Shown: piece by piece, positions 34,105 through 45,764 of the stretch | Layout: each line of letters begins with the position of its first letter | How positions within the stretch are numbered: position 1 is the stretch's first letter | Program-made: the position numbers and the translations under genes | The notes under the pieces: model-generated | Databases searched by the model: none | What the model saw: the letters and a program-made list of their open reading frames with translations, nothing else | Told to the model about the DNA's origin: nothing | NCBI GenBank assembly: GCA_024734495.1 | Contig: JALMQS010000103.1 | Span: 103,436 to 167,435, forward strand | Direction of reading: 5' to 3' | From: Forficula auricularia | Lineage: Eukaryota; Arthropoda; Insecta; Dermaptera; Forficulidae | Length of the DNA stretch: 64,000 bases

Positions 34105-34776
34105 TAAGAAAAAAATAAAAAACCGACTTCAAAAATTAAGTGCAACAAATAAAATACACTAAAAGGTATAAAATAATTATTATCTTATTTAGTTGCAGCT
34201 AAACGACTAAATATTAACACGAAATTACTTTTTAAAGTCGGTGCCAAACAAACTATACCTATAAGCGAGCGTACCCTCCAAACGTACTAAGTAAGATCCG
34301 TCGAGTGCGATTCATAAAAGGTATATGTTTGGCACCAACTTCAAAAAGTAATTTCGTGTTAATATTTCGTCGTTTAGTTGTAACTAAATAAGATAATAAT
34401 TATTTTATACCTTTTAGTGTATTTTATTTGTTGCACTTAATTTTTTGAAGTCGGTTTTTATTTTTTTCTTAAAAATTTTTATTTTTCTCTTTTTAGTGAT
34501 GTTATTAATAGTGATGATATCATCAGAACTTGACCAAATTAATATGACACCATCCCTAAGACACCCCCTTTCGGATAAAAAAAGAACCATCGAAATCGGT
34601 TCATAAACAAAGAGGTTAGGTCTAAACAAACCTAAACAAACCTAATAAAAAAGGTCTAATACCTATGAAAAAAAATCGAAAAAAAATGGGACCAATCGGA
34701 AGCTAGACTGGACCCAATGCAAAAAAAATTTTCAAAATCGGTTGACAATTGGCGGAGATATGAGGTAACATAGGCA

Positions 34777-34809
<33 letters not shown>

Positions 34810-34857
34810 CAATCGAATAGAGAACCTCCTCCTTTTTTGAAGTCGGTTAAAAATAGG
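34105..34857 (-). mobile_element. Foldback element F1, copy c
   Basis: The foldback is at 34115-34465 and the flank at 34466-34857, ending 'gaagtcggttaaaaa'. The core (34250-34330) reads 'ataagcgagcgtaccc...gattcataaaa', opposite on the plus strand to copies a and b. A 27-nt A-run sits at about 34780-34807. The minus frame 34414-34629 is a shadow. Confidence 0.75.
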
Positions 34858-34896
34858 ATCCACTTCTGTCATGAATATCGTTAAGTTTCAAAAAGA

Positions 34897-35640
34897 AGGG
34901 TGGCCATTCAAATACAATTTTCAAATTGTCAGTTATTTCCCGGTTTTCACGGTCAAAAACGTCGATTTCTCGGTCGGCAGTAGCCTATTAATAATGAACA
35001 TTTGTTGCATATTTATTCAAACCACCAACATGTAAAAATTGTAAATAGTATAAGTCCAAATAGTCAACTCTCGCAAATCCGGTGAAGTAGATGGGTGAAA
35101 TAACTAAGTTTAGTGAAAATCCCGGATTAAAATAATACAGAAAAGATGATTTCACTCTGCTGTATTAATACGCGAAAGACGTCTGTCGAAGGCGTATTAG
35201 GACATTACAAAGGGGTGGTTTATGGTAAGGGACGTTGTGCCGGGGCGGGGGATATTAATATAAAAAAATATATATAATCAAAAAAGCAAATTTAATATTT
35301 TTTTGTAGGGGTCCAATTTAAGTGAAGATATTTGAAAAGGGGGCATAAAATACGCATGTGTTAATGAAGCACTTTCTTTCCAATGGTAAAGCTGATATAG
35401 TGTGAAAGCTTTGAAAAAATTAAAGAATTACCAAATTTAAATTACGGGGTCGAGCTATGGGATCTTCTAGATTTCTTCATAAATCTCATGTTGAGTGGAT
35501 TTAAATTACAATAAATATCTTTGTATTATATTTATGTAAAATAAGGGTGTTTCTGGATTTGTCTGCATTTTCACGGTTTTATATCGAAATTCCCGGCTTA
35601 TTCCCGGTTTTCCCGATTTCCCGGTTGGGTAGCCACCCTG
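34897..35640. mobile_element. DNA element Z with AGGGTGGCC ends and cccgg repeats
   Basis: The left end 'agggtggccattc' is inverted at the right as 'gggtagccaccct'. The body near each end is rich in 'cccggttttcacgg' and 'attcccggcttattcccgg'. Such ends are common in a group of animal DNA transposons that I cannot assign with certainty (hAT-like). No clear target duplication was found. Confidence 0.5.
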
Positions 35641-35793
35641 TATATGTAATCTTTAATTAACTCGACATTTAACACATGTTTATGAATTTTCACGGTTTTA
35701 TATCGAAATTCCCGGCTTATTCCCGGTTTTCTCGATTTCCCTGTATATGTAATCTTTAATTAACTCGACATTTAACACATGTTTATGAATTTC
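35568..35793 (+). repeat. Tandem duplication across the right end of Z
   Basis: The 119-bp unit starting 'ttttcacggttttatatcg' is repeated at 35687. The second copy is nearly identical but lacks a 16-bp block that contains the terminus 'ggttgggtagccac'. The deletion lies between short CCC repeats. Confidence 0.85.
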
Positions 35794-36293
35794 TTCATTT
35801 ATATTTTGTTTCTAGACTGTTTTACAAATGAATTGTTCTATATGCTCATTAGGTACTTGGATTGCAAAAAAAGCAGGACATCCTCTAAGCTGACATTTCA
35901 GTAAATAAAAAATATAAATTAGTGAAATAGAAGGTGACAGAAAAACAACGAAATTATAGTTAAATTGGGTGAGATTGGTTAAAACTAATATCACAAAAAA
36001 ATTTGAAAAAACTAATTAATGGACTTTTCTCAAAATTAGAGTTATTTGCATGCAACAATTCATCCAATTCTAAAGGTCGCAGCTGTCGTTCGGATACGAT
36101 TTGACTATAATATATACTTACAGGGTTGAATTACGAAAGACCTTTAATCACTTAAATGTTACTTGTACTCCCATAGGTGTATATCGAATTTAGAAATAAT
36201 ATTTGTAATTTTCGTAACAAAACTAACAATAAGTTAGAAAATGAAGCTAATTTTTCTATAGTTCTATTTTAAACTATTGAACAGATTTTGCAA
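35794..36293. other. Unassigned spacer
   Basis: AT-rich DNA with no recognised feature. Confidence 0.4.
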
Positions 36294-36380
36294 GAGATTA
36301 AATGAAATGCTGAATTGCGAGGTCTCTGACTGAGGAGATTAAATGAAATGCTGAATTGCGAGGTCTCTGACTGAGGAGAT
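36294..36380 (+). repeat. Exact 41-bp tandem duplication
   Basis: The unit beginning 'gagattaaatgaaatgctga' and ending 'gtctctgactgag' occurs twice without change and starts a third time (gagat). The identity points to a recent event or tight constraint. Confidence 0.95.
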
Positions 36381-37756
36381 AAACAAAAGAGTTTGGATGG
36401 ATTGTGGCTGTGAGTCGTTGTATATTTGCTTGATAATAAAGTTTTATTATATTTCACAAATTCGGAATTGGTGTAAATTATTTTACTCTTTAAAATGTTA
36501 CACTATGTTTGGAAATTTATCTCCTAGTTCATTAGGAAGTATTAGTACTCAATTGCTCTAGAATTGCCCATTTTGCTTATTTCCAACTACAAATATTTAA
36601 TAGATTTTTTAATGGTGAAAACTCGAGATTATTTCAAACTAGTCGAGACACGCATGCAAAATTACGGGACTCTTCAGATATCTTCGACACGTGCTCAACT
36701 TCTGAAATTTATTTCTTATATCCTTTTTATCACGATGGAATAGTCTATTCCTATTATATAGGTGTTACACTTTCTTGGATTAAGTAAAATTCATTTTGGT
36801 AATTTGAGTAATTGTTGTGAATCAATTTTATTTCTAGTGAAATAGATTCAATTCTATTCATTTCTATTTCCTTTGATCCTCCTCCTCTAACTCCATCTAA
36901 ATCATGGTGTATCGCATATATCGCAAACTACATTGAACTAGATTGAATAACATACCGTCATTATGCTAAACGAATCTGTTATTATTATTATTAGTACCAT
37001 TAATTATCATGATTATGATAATGAGTATTAATTCAGTTTAGTCAGGCTAATTTTGCTTATCAAGTTACTTTGTCGTAGAAATCTCACGAAAAGTTTTAAG
37101 AAATGGCTTTAATCTCACTTCTGCTTTAAGCTTAAGAAAGGTAGCGATACTTTCAATAAAAAGTCATTAATTACTTACACCAGTAGTGTGCAATTTGGTA
37201 TTATTTGATAATCTCGGTGAGCACAACTACGGAATGGTAATTTCCTTAATGTTCAAAAATGTTGGACAGATGAGAAAAACCCTCCAAAGGATTATTTTTT
37301 ATATTTCTGTCTGGGTGCCCGGATTTAGAGATACCGACAACTTGAGAACGAAAGATCAAAAAAAGTTAGTACTGGTGCCACAACAATTGTATTTTCAATT
37401 CAAAGAACTCAGTAGTCTAGCTTTTAGATAATCTGGATGAATAATATAAAAATCAAATCGCTATTGGACGGTTGGAGCTAAATAGCTGTAATTTGGCAGA
37501 TACATTTCTATCATTGGGCTTCATTTTTCTGTCAAGTTTTAGTTAAGTCAGATAGGAATGGAGGAAAAAGTAAAAACTTTTTCAAGGCTCGGTACTTTCT
37601 TTTGTAACTAATATTACCACCCTAATATGATATAATCTCAATAAAATCAGTAGAAAAATTATGTTTTCTGCATTTTTGTACCGGAAGTTCTAAAGCTAGA
37701 GAGTCCGATTCTCTGCATTCAAAATACCAACACTTAGCATTAGGATAAACTTTCTA
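36381..37756. other. Unassigned stretch
   Basis: No repeat ends or credible frames are visible in about 1.4 kb. The small plus frame 37186-37431 shows no known domain. Confidence 0.35.
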
Positions 37757-38576
37757 AAGCCTGCCTCACACGGGACTAGAATGCTCTCTGGATTCCTCGC
37801 TAGCTTCTGAACTAGCTCTTGGACTGGGACCTGGACTGGAAATGACGTCACGAAGATGGCTTCCATTCTAGAATTGAGCACTAGGAGCTGTTCTATTTTC
37901 CGAACTAGGTCCTAGACTGGATTTTCAAGTTAACCAATTAGAACGTGGGATTTTATCCCGTGGGCTTTCAGTCGACTGAGTACGAATTTCAAATGTACAA
38001 GGAACAGTAACAAGTTCTTCTGTGCTTTTTATATTTGAATTGAATTGTTTTTTAAAAATTTTTTAATTTCATTATTAATGAAATCTTTGAAAAATGATTT
38101 CGAGAACTTAAATAAAACAAAATTTCATTAGTTAACACGTTTTTATTTTATTATTAATATTATACGGTAAGATTAAAAAGTTATTTCTAATTTTAATCAG
38201 AGATGGGCAGTAATGAATTATATGTAATTGTAATTTTGACAAATTTTTTTATAAAACTAATTCAAATTAAAAACCTAACGTAAAGCCGGGTTTACACGGG
38301 TCAATTTAATTGAAGAAATTAATTTTATTTGGATACCACATGGTTGTCTTTTAGAAATAGTTTATTATTTTTATATATTATACCAAATTATTTCTATAAA
38401 TAGCTTAAAAAACTAAAAAATATGCATTTGACAAACTGTCACTTTGCACGCATCAGAGCTAGTGTCGTGTGAAGTGAACCTCATATCCAAGCCATCGCAA
38501 GGGCCAGCGTTGCTGCCAGTTTGGGACCCAGTTTCCAAAATCCAGTGACCATTCTAGTTCCGTGTGAGGCAGGCTT
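37757..38576. mobile_element. PIF/Harbinger-like MITE, ~820 bp
   Basis: The inverted ends are AAGCCTGCCTCACACGGGAC at the left and a right end complementary to them (ccgtgtgaggcaggctt). The borders are CTA and TTA, close to a 3-bp TWA duplication. An internal 'gccgggtttacacgggtc' at 38286-38303 looks like the end of another MITE. No transposase is present. A CRE-type octamer lies at 37843-37850, inside the element. Confidence 0.6.
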
Positions 38577-39464
38577 TTAAGTCTTTGAGCTATCATGGAT
38601 ATCCAGATAGACACACAGTTTCGCATGCGCCCCGGCGCTTACCTGGAAAGGAGAAGGAACATCAATATTTTAAAATTAAAGATTTCAAAATAGAAATGAG
38701 TTATTTAATAATTATTTACGTTTTTTGTCTTTGTTTTCATATAAAATGTAACATTTGTAGAGAGGATATCTACTACATATTAAAAAAAATTTCATTTTCT
38801 TCTAATTTTACGAATTTTAAACAAAATATTAATTATCATAATTAGTTACCTACACATAATTAATAATTATCGATATTAACTTAATATCGTCTCTTTAATA
38901 TTTATTTTAATTTTATCAAGGTACTATATTTACCTATGTTTTATTAAATTTCTTCGTTTGTTTACCTGGTTAATGAATAAATAAATAAATATTTACTGAA
39001 TATAACTTCAGAGAGAATAAAGTAAATATATTATATATATGTTCCGAGAAGCGGATGTTTCGATGAAAAGCAGGTATCTATTTACTTCCATATACCTATA
39101 TAAAAAAATAAAAATACTAGGTTGATTCAAAATGGCGAAGGAATGGTTTCAGGTCGATAGCTAAGTAATTCCTGCCTGTGAGGGTGGGAAAAGTGGAATT
39201 CTCACCTTAAATTAATTTTCCATCTCGAGAACAGAACTTGATTGATTCACTCATTAATTTTGGCTATGATTAATAATCGGTAGATTAAATTTTTCATTAA
39301 TCAAAATCTTGATTATTTTTTTCTAATTAATGTATATACTATACATATAAAAAGTATTATTTTCAAAACGTTTTAATAACCTACAACCAAGTTCGAGTTC
39401 CTTGGAGTCTTGAGCGAATTCATTCTGTTAAGTTTCACTTTTAATGCTGACTGTAGCAAAATCT
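38577..39464. other. Unassigned AT-rich stretch
   Basis: There are TA-rich tracts near 39030 and nothing assignable. Confidence 0.4.
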
Positions 39465-40655
39465 ATCTATATCTATATATATATAAAATTAAGGCTTTGT
39501 CTGTACATTGATCCAAATCACGCCAAATTTTGGTTGCACACGTTTCAAGCAAAGTTATGAACGAAAACACCCTCAACAAAATTCATGTCTGTCTGTCTAT
39601 ATGTATGTATGTATGTCTGTTTCAGTGGTTTCCGCGAAAAGTTGCTCACGATTCACGTCAAAACGGCTGAAGGGATTATTATAAAATTTCATATTTGCAT
39701 CAGATGTCTTATAACTTACGTTTTTAGCTATATAACGTTTTGATATTTTGACCCCAAAAAGGGGGTTGGGGGGGGGCACGAATGAAAATGATCAAATAAC
39801 TCCTAAACTATTAACTCTACGGCAAATTTTATCATGGGCAAAGTTGTAGGGGATGTGATTTCTGACAACTTTTGTTTCGAGAAATTCCGCCCAAAAACCA
39901 ACTAAAGAGGGGGGAAAGTCAAAATATGAATTCTTGCTCAACCAAATTTTGTATACATAATCTGTGGGTCACTAGAAGGCTAGAAATTTAAAAACTGGGT
40001 GCCGAAGGTGGGTGCGGGGGTGGAGTGATGGTACGGGGGTGAGGTGTGGGTTCAGGGGTGTAGTGGGGGATTAGGGTATGGGGTGCGCGGGAAGGAATGG
40101 GGGTGGAGTGAGGGAGTAAGGCGGAGTAGGTGGTGCAGGGGGTGGATCGGGGGTCCAGGGGGCGTAGTTGGGGGGGTAGCCCAGGAGTCTAGGCGGGGCT
40201 GGAGGGTGCGGGGGTGCAGGGTTGGTGGAGTGGGGGTTCAGGTGAGAGTCCAGTGACGTAGTGGGGTGGTAGGGGTGTGGGGGTCCGAAGTGGGTGGGGT
40301 GCAAGATGGAGTATTGGGGTGGTGGTGTAGGGCGGGGTTTTGGCACGGGTGTATGGTGCAGGGGGTGGGGGAACTGGGTGGGTTTCTGGAGGTGTGGTGG
40401 GTGGAAGTCGGGTGTGAGGTTGGGGTTCGTGGGTTGGGGGTCCGAGGTGGGTGGGGCGCGGGATGGAGTGTTGGGGTGGTGGTGTGGGGGCGGGGGTTGG
40501 ACTACGGGTGCATGGTGCTGGGGGTAGGGGTGAAGGGTGTGTATCGGGGGGTGTGGTGGGTGGGAGTGGAGTGTGAGGGTGGGGTTCGATGGTCGGGGGT
40601 CCAGGGGGCGTGCCCCATGGCTAGCAAGAGGGCCGCCGAAGTCGGGGCAGCTAGT
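39465..40655 (-). repeat. Dispersed repeat V, copy 2 (minus orientation)
   Basis: Reverse-orientation match to 1845-2580: 'gtgggtcactagaaggctag' and 'acaaagccttaattttatat' on the minus side correspond to V1. The G-rich centre (40010-40610) replaces the C-rich block of V1 and is much longer. Large glycine- and tryptophan-rich frames on the plus strand, and proline-rich ones on the minus strand, are composition artefacts. Confidence 0.75.
40149..40610 (+). repeat. G-rich minisatellite, ~157-bp period
   Basis: 'gggggtccgaggtgggtggg' or a close variant starts at about 40280 and 40437, with 'gggggtccaggggg' at 40149 and 40594. This gives steps of about 131, 157 and 157 bp. Shared inner blocks include 'ggatggagtgttggggtggt'. 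Nearly all G lies on the plus strand, so the tract is a candidate for G-quadruplex structure. Confidence 0.75.
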
Positions 40656-41290
40656 TCACTATAAAATTTGGCCCGATTGAAATTAAGATTATAAGGAGAG
40701 ATCAATGAGCTTGCAGAGGAGAACCTCAGTGATTTCTCCTTATGAATCATCAACTCTGCTACACTCGCTAAACTAAATCTTTTAAATGAAATTAATAGAG
40801 TTGATTAGGCGTTTTGAAACGATTATATTTTCCGTAAATAATAAAGAATTAGAAATTTCTTTTCAGCAAACTCAGTTTAAGCTTGGTCCAGGCGCAGTTT
40901 ATTAATACAAATTTTATGCCGAATTTCAGCTCATTAGGTACATCGGTTCAGTTTCGATTCTTGTTTTTATGCATTTTTCAAACCGAAGATCTGAAGCTTA
41001 AAAGTCAAAAATTTAGCCAGCTTTTAAGTTTGAAATTACAAACATTTTGTCCCCAGAACCATCTTTTTTCAAATTTACGTTCTTGTATTAAATTAGGTAT
41101 CGAAATACACAAACCGAGATAAAAAGACAGAAAAAATAAATGAAACGAAATTTCGTACCGATTAAACTTTTCTAACAAACATTAAACGATGAATAAATAA
41201 ATAAATAAAATAAAATAAATAGATAAATTTCAAGAATTCATGGAAAGGCACCCCAAAGATAATTAAAAGCAGGTTACAAATTCGGAATAA
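40656..41290. other. Unassigned stretch
   Basis: No repeat match was found. The plus frame 40883-41122 has no recognised motif. Confidence 0.35.
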
Positions 41291-41400
41291 AATAATTTAT
41301 TAGAACGTCATTCTCATTCTCTTGAAAATCGACTTTTCGGGTGACCTTCCCTCCTTCTTCAGGGTCTATAAATTAATATAAAATGGATTGGCCATCGATA
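41291..41400 (-). repeat. Hammerhead-like repeat fragment
   Basis: On the minus strand CUGAAGA (41362-41356), a G-rich stretch ending CCC, and GAAA (41338-41335) are followed by AGUC. The hairpin is weak (GGG/CCC) and no foldback partner was found. Confidence 0.4.
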
Positions 41401-41939
41401 ATAATTTTTTTTTCACAATTATATATTTACTAGATTATATTAATATTATTTACAATATTCCTTCGAATAACTAAATTGTTAAATCTATTGAAAATAATTT
41501 TACTAGAAAAGTTCTTATCGATTCTCATTTCGTTTAAATTAACTTATATAGTCTCTGAAATAAGAAATAAAGATACTTTGTCGGTTTTTAGAGGGTGAAA
41601 ATCAGAATCCAATCAGAATTTTCACTTTATCCTTGGGCTATCTTTCCAATGAGATCTATCAGTCCGTCTCAAAAAGAAAATAAATACTTTTAATAAAAAA
41701 AATTTAATGGATTTAAAATGTCCTTTAAATGGGCATTAAGTTCCCGAGGGCAAGGGTGTAAAAAAAATATTCTCATGCTGAAATCTTTTGTAGCCTAGGA
41801 GTTTCTTTTACATAGTAATCAAATTAATTACTCAGATAAAGGATAATTCGAGGATAATTAGTGAAATGATTATTCTAGTTTATAAATTATTGCAATCGTA
41901 AACAGAATATCCAAAGTTTGCCATTTGAACTGACAGTCA
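41401..41939. other. Unassigned spacer
   Basis: AT-rich DNA with no recognised feature. Confidence 0.4.
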
Positions 41940-42200
41940 ATACATGCAATAGAACAGCAAGAGCAGCAGCAGCAGTCAGCAGTAATAAGCAAAGCAGCAG
42001 CAGTAGCTTCTTCCTCATTTCCTGCTGACGTCACTTCGCACCCCGTTTTTCTTGTCGAAACGAGAAATCCCCGGCAGCAATATAGAGAAGCCGCCTCCAA
42101 TAAATTCCCATTTGACGTATCGAGTCAGTAAAAGTGAACTCAAGCCTGGATAACGAAAACAGATGAGAGTCTGAGTGAGAAGGAGATAGAGAAATTAATT
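41940..42200. other. Single-copy, GC-richer region with CAG-rich tract and CRE octamer
   Basis: An imperfect CAG/GCA tract (41957-42008) is followed by TGACGTCA (42026-42033) and balanced sequence. The region is not repeated in the window. It gives a cysteine-rich minus frame (41870-42100) that is an effect of the CAG tract. Regulatory or 5'-UTR function is possible but unproven. Confidence 0.3.
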
Positions 42201-42330
42201 GGAAAAGATGTTTCTATTAGAGAGAATCTATTTAAATAATAAAATGGAAGTCATTTTATATCATTTGCTTTTTATGTTTTTACAATTTTTTATTTCAGAT
42301 GTGAAGAAGGGGATGGCGTTAAATTTTATC

Positions 42331-43222
42331 TTATTTTTTTTATTGTTAAGGATAAATAAATTGAATTTGCTTCTTTCCAGTAATTTATTTTGTTATTCAA
42401 ATGGTTAATCCAAATATTTCGAGAGCGTTCTCAGCATCTCTTCCTCTGTGGAAACTGTGGGACCACACAATAGGCAGTGAGTTATTATAATTACAGGTGT
42501 CAAAAAGTACTCACCCACACCCCCACCAATGTGCCGACCCCATCAGTTTGTACAGAACATTGATAAAAGCTCGATCACACAACACACACATACATATATA
42601 TACAAATTCAAAATGAGATAACATACGAATATATACAATTATTTACATCTCTTTATAATGAAGTCCAATGAAATTTAAAAAATCAAAAAATAATCAGTAC
42701 TCGAGCTGGTTTAAATTTAACATGAACTAATTAATGTTAATGACCAGTCAAGGGAAGGTCAACGACCACAAAATTGTCTACGTTTTGTGGCACGCGCAAT
42801 TAATTAATAAAAAAGCATAAATGTTTATTTATTTGTCATTTCTATTAAAATTTTGTATTCCCTCATTAAAAAACCCGTGTCTACCTTGTAATTTACTGTG
42901 TTTTTCAGGCTTTGTTGGATGAAACACGATTCCTTGAAAAAAAGTTTTGTTTTATTTTTTTCATAGTCAATTATATTAAAATTTTCAAAATTAATGTTCT
43001 ATACAAACTGATGGGGTCGGCACATTGGTGGGGAGTGAGTGAGTACTTTTTGACACCTGTAATTTTAATAACTCACTGACTTGCCTATTGTGTGGTCCCA
43101 CAGTTTCCACTGAGGAAGAGATGCTGAGAACGCTCTCGAAATATTTGGATTAACCATTTGAATAACAAAATAAATTACTGGAAAGAAGTAAATTCAATTT
43201 ATTTATCCTTAACAATAAAAAA
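42331..43222. repeat. Large foldback with hammerhead-like core
   Basis: Arms of about 230 bp (42331-42560 and 43000-43222) are inverted and close to perfect; examples are 'ccaatgtgccgaccccatca' and 'gtggaaactgtgggaccaca' with their complements. The loop of about 440 bp is AT-rich. In the right arm CTGAGGA (43110-43116), a GAGA/CTCT hairpin and GAAA (43138-43141) follow the hammerhead order. The left arm has CAGAGGA on the minus strand, one base off the core. The small plus frame at 42199-42408 is not supported. Confidence 0.8.
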
Positions 43223-43807
43223 TTAATATATCCAGTACACACCAAGCCAGCAAAATTCTTATTTTATATTATTTATTTATATAGATTTTAAATAAAATGG
43301 TAGCCAATATTACAGTGTAAATGGCCTGCCGTTGGCGTATCGGTTTCTTCTTCAGGGCAAAATCAAGTTAATAAATATTCCTCCCAAGAAAATAAAGTTC
43401 TAATAAATTGTTTTATTCGAATTTGTGGTTTTCATTATTCTTCGTTGCGATTCCAGCAATTGGCGATTAAAATATGGATTTTCATAAATAACGCAGGCAA
43501 GTGCGAGTCGGTCTCGCTTACAGAGAGTTCCGTTCCTGGCTGATGTCTCAAGGATTTTGATAGATAAACAATTATATCTTCCTAAATACTTAAGATAATT
43601 AAATCGGCATTCTTTGATAAAGAATAGATGATTGAATTTGGTAAATTTTTCATAATTTAAATTAAGTATTTGAACTGGTAAAAAAACAGGTCAAAATGGC
43701 AACTTTAGAGCTCTCTGACACTGATTCATAATAAATTAAAAAAAATAAATAAACATAATTTTAATTGAAATGTTTTTATTTTGCCGAGTTGTTTTGCAGA
43801 GTTGTTG
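43223..43807. other. Unassigned spacer
   Basis: A faint foldback-like fragment lies at 43320-43370 (minus CCTGAAGAAG) without a GAAA hairpin. Otherwise nothing is recognised. Confidence 0.4.
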
Positions 43808-44280
43808 ATTCATAATGAGAAACAAGGAGGTTGTCCTCTGTTTGATGCAAATAAACATACACACAAATAAATAATATATCAAAAATATATATTTGTATAT
43901 AAATATTATTTATTTGTTTGAGACTATAGTTTTCGAAGGCTTGGCCTTCATCATCAGATCTTTTTAAATTATAAATGTTATTTTTCGTGGGGTCTAAGTA
44001 TCATGTGGATATTGAAAATTTTTTCGCTCTTACTCAAGCCGTCAAAATTCTGATTGGCTTTTCGGCTGAGGAAAAACATTTTTAATATCCACTCGATACT
44101 GATCCCATGAAAAATAATATTTATAATTAAAAAAGACATGATGAAGCCCAAGCCTTCGAAACTATAGTCTCAAACAAATAAATAATATTTATATACAAAT
44201 ATATATTTTTGATATATTATTTGTTTGTGTGTATGTTTATTTGCATCAAGCAGAGGACGGCCTCCTTGTTTCTCTTTATG
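43808..44280. repeat. Foldback with paired hammerhead-like cores
   Basis: The arms run from about 43811-44012 and 44080-44278, including 'aaacaaggaggttgtcctct' and its complement. Left arm, minus strand: CUGAUGA (43957-43951), a perfect GAAGGC/GCCUUC hairpin, GAAAA and GUC. Right arm, plus strand: AUGAUGA (44138-44144), hairpin, GAAA (44158-44161), C-UAUA-G and GUC (44167-44169). The hairpin and GAAACUAUAGUC block is shared with the motif at 31726-31770, so these belong to one family. Confidence 0.8.
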
Positions 44281-44540
44281 AAACATAATTTTACTTTACA
44301 GGGATACTGCACACGATACGATAAAAAATATTTTGTATATTTGACCATACATAAAATTTGATACTTCCAAAATTAATCATTCAATTAAAATTTTATAATT
44401 TTGGATTTTCGGAAAAATGAATATATTTAAATTTCAAATTTTTACTTTATTTAGTTTAGGAGCTACTATCCTCTGACAGACTGAGGCGGCGTCAATAGGG
44501 TCCTATACGGTCGTTGTACGGAACCCTAAAAGGGAAATCT
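44281..44540. repeat. T-family right end
   Basis: 'attaaaattttataatttt', 'cctctgacagactgaggcgg' and the end 'acggaaccctaaaa' (44517-44532) match the right part of the T element. No left end was found nearby. Confidence 0.55.
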
Positions 44541-45304
44541 CTGCTAAAGCATCATTTATATTTATTTTAAGTTAAAGTAAATCTAAAAAAATATATATTC
44601 ATCATTTTCGTAAATTATTTTTAATCCAACAAATTGCAGTAAAAGCAAATTAAGATGGAAAGTAATTAAATCCCATGCCCTCCACAAGACATTACATCGT
44701 CTTCTTCGCCCTCAGCGGTCGTCCTCGAAAATCCAACCCACACCAATTCGCTTGCCTTCATTTTCCATCCACTCTTTTTCTCAAGAAAAGGACCCTAGAT
44801 TAATTAATTTTCCAGTTCGTTCTTTTCATCATCTCCAACTTTTATTAATTATAAATAATAATATTCATAATTAAAGCAACGCATTGGCCGTATGGGATAT
44901 ACATACCTAAAATATTATCTCTTATAAATTAAATAGCAAAAATTAATAATATAATAACAAACTGCTATGTGTCTCAAATATTAAATAACCCAGGTTCGCA
45001 TACCAAGAGCTATATACATACTTTAATAACTTCTAAAATACTTTAGATAACAAATTCATTATTATTTGTAGTTAATAAGGAGAGAATGGACGTATTTGTA
45101 GAATTTTTAAATGAATTCAATCAAGAAGGTTGGAAATCCCGTTAGGTACAATATCACTTAAAAATGGCCACTTTAGCACTCCCCCTACTATAATTTTAAA
45201 GTTAATTAAATTAATAATATTAGCCTTATTTTACTTAATACAAGCTTCACAGACACACACTCATTGATAAAAATATTATTTTTGGCCTCATGGAAATTCG
45301 ATTC
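44541..45304. other. Unassigned AT-rich stretch
   Basis: A more balanced patch lies at 44670-44775; nothing is recognised in it. Confidence 0.4.
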
Positions 45305-45312
45305 CTCTACAT

Positions 45313-45535
45313 CAGTGTTTATTAACCTGTGTGCCGCGAGAGATTGTCAAATGTGCCTCAAGGCTTTTTGACAAATAATTAAAATTGCATGGGTTTTGTA
45401 ACTTTGAAATAGTATTTTTATTTACTTAATATATTTTTTTCGTATTATACAACTTTTATTTTTTATATTCAGGTGTGCAGCAAATGATTCCAGATATTTT
45501 TAGTGTGTCGTCAACCAAAAGGTTGAGAAACACTG
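45313..45535. mobile_element. hAT MITE, 223 bp
   Basis: The ends are CAGTGTTTATTAACC and GGTTGAGAAACACTG. The borders are CTCTACAT and CTCTAGCT (6 of 8). The body has 'gtgccgcgagagattgtcaa' and 'ccagatatttttagtgtg'. It is the uninterrupted counterpart of 46897-47288. Confidence 0.85.
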
Positions 45536-45764
45536 CTCTAGCTTTTAAAAGTTAAGGTTCAAAAATGCAAAAAGAACATTTTTTATTGAGATTTGAATGC
45601 GAAGTCATATTATAGGCATAAATAAACAATTTATATTTAAGTTTATTATTAATTACTATAGCATATCTAGTGACCCGAGTCTTGGAAAAATTTTCACTTT
45701 TTTTTAATCAATAAATGTGTGGGAGGCGATTCTTTCATTAGAATCCGATCGAGAAAAATAACTA
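45536..45764. other. Short unassigned spacer
   Basis: Nothing is recognised here. Confidence 0.4.

Noticed and set aside
40044..40664. Long glycine/tryptophan-rich plus-strand frames and a proline-rich minus frame
   Set aside because: They translate the G-rich minisatellite in repeat V. Composition alone keeps them open, and no start context or domain supports them.
41870..42100. Cysteine-rich minus-strand frame
   Set aside because: The Cys run comes from the CAG/GCA tract read on the minus strand, and there is no signal peptide or spaced cysteine pattern.
43320..43375. CCTGAAGAAG on the minus strand as another hammerhead-like core
   Set aside because: No closing hairpin is followed by GAAA, so only half of the pattern is present.
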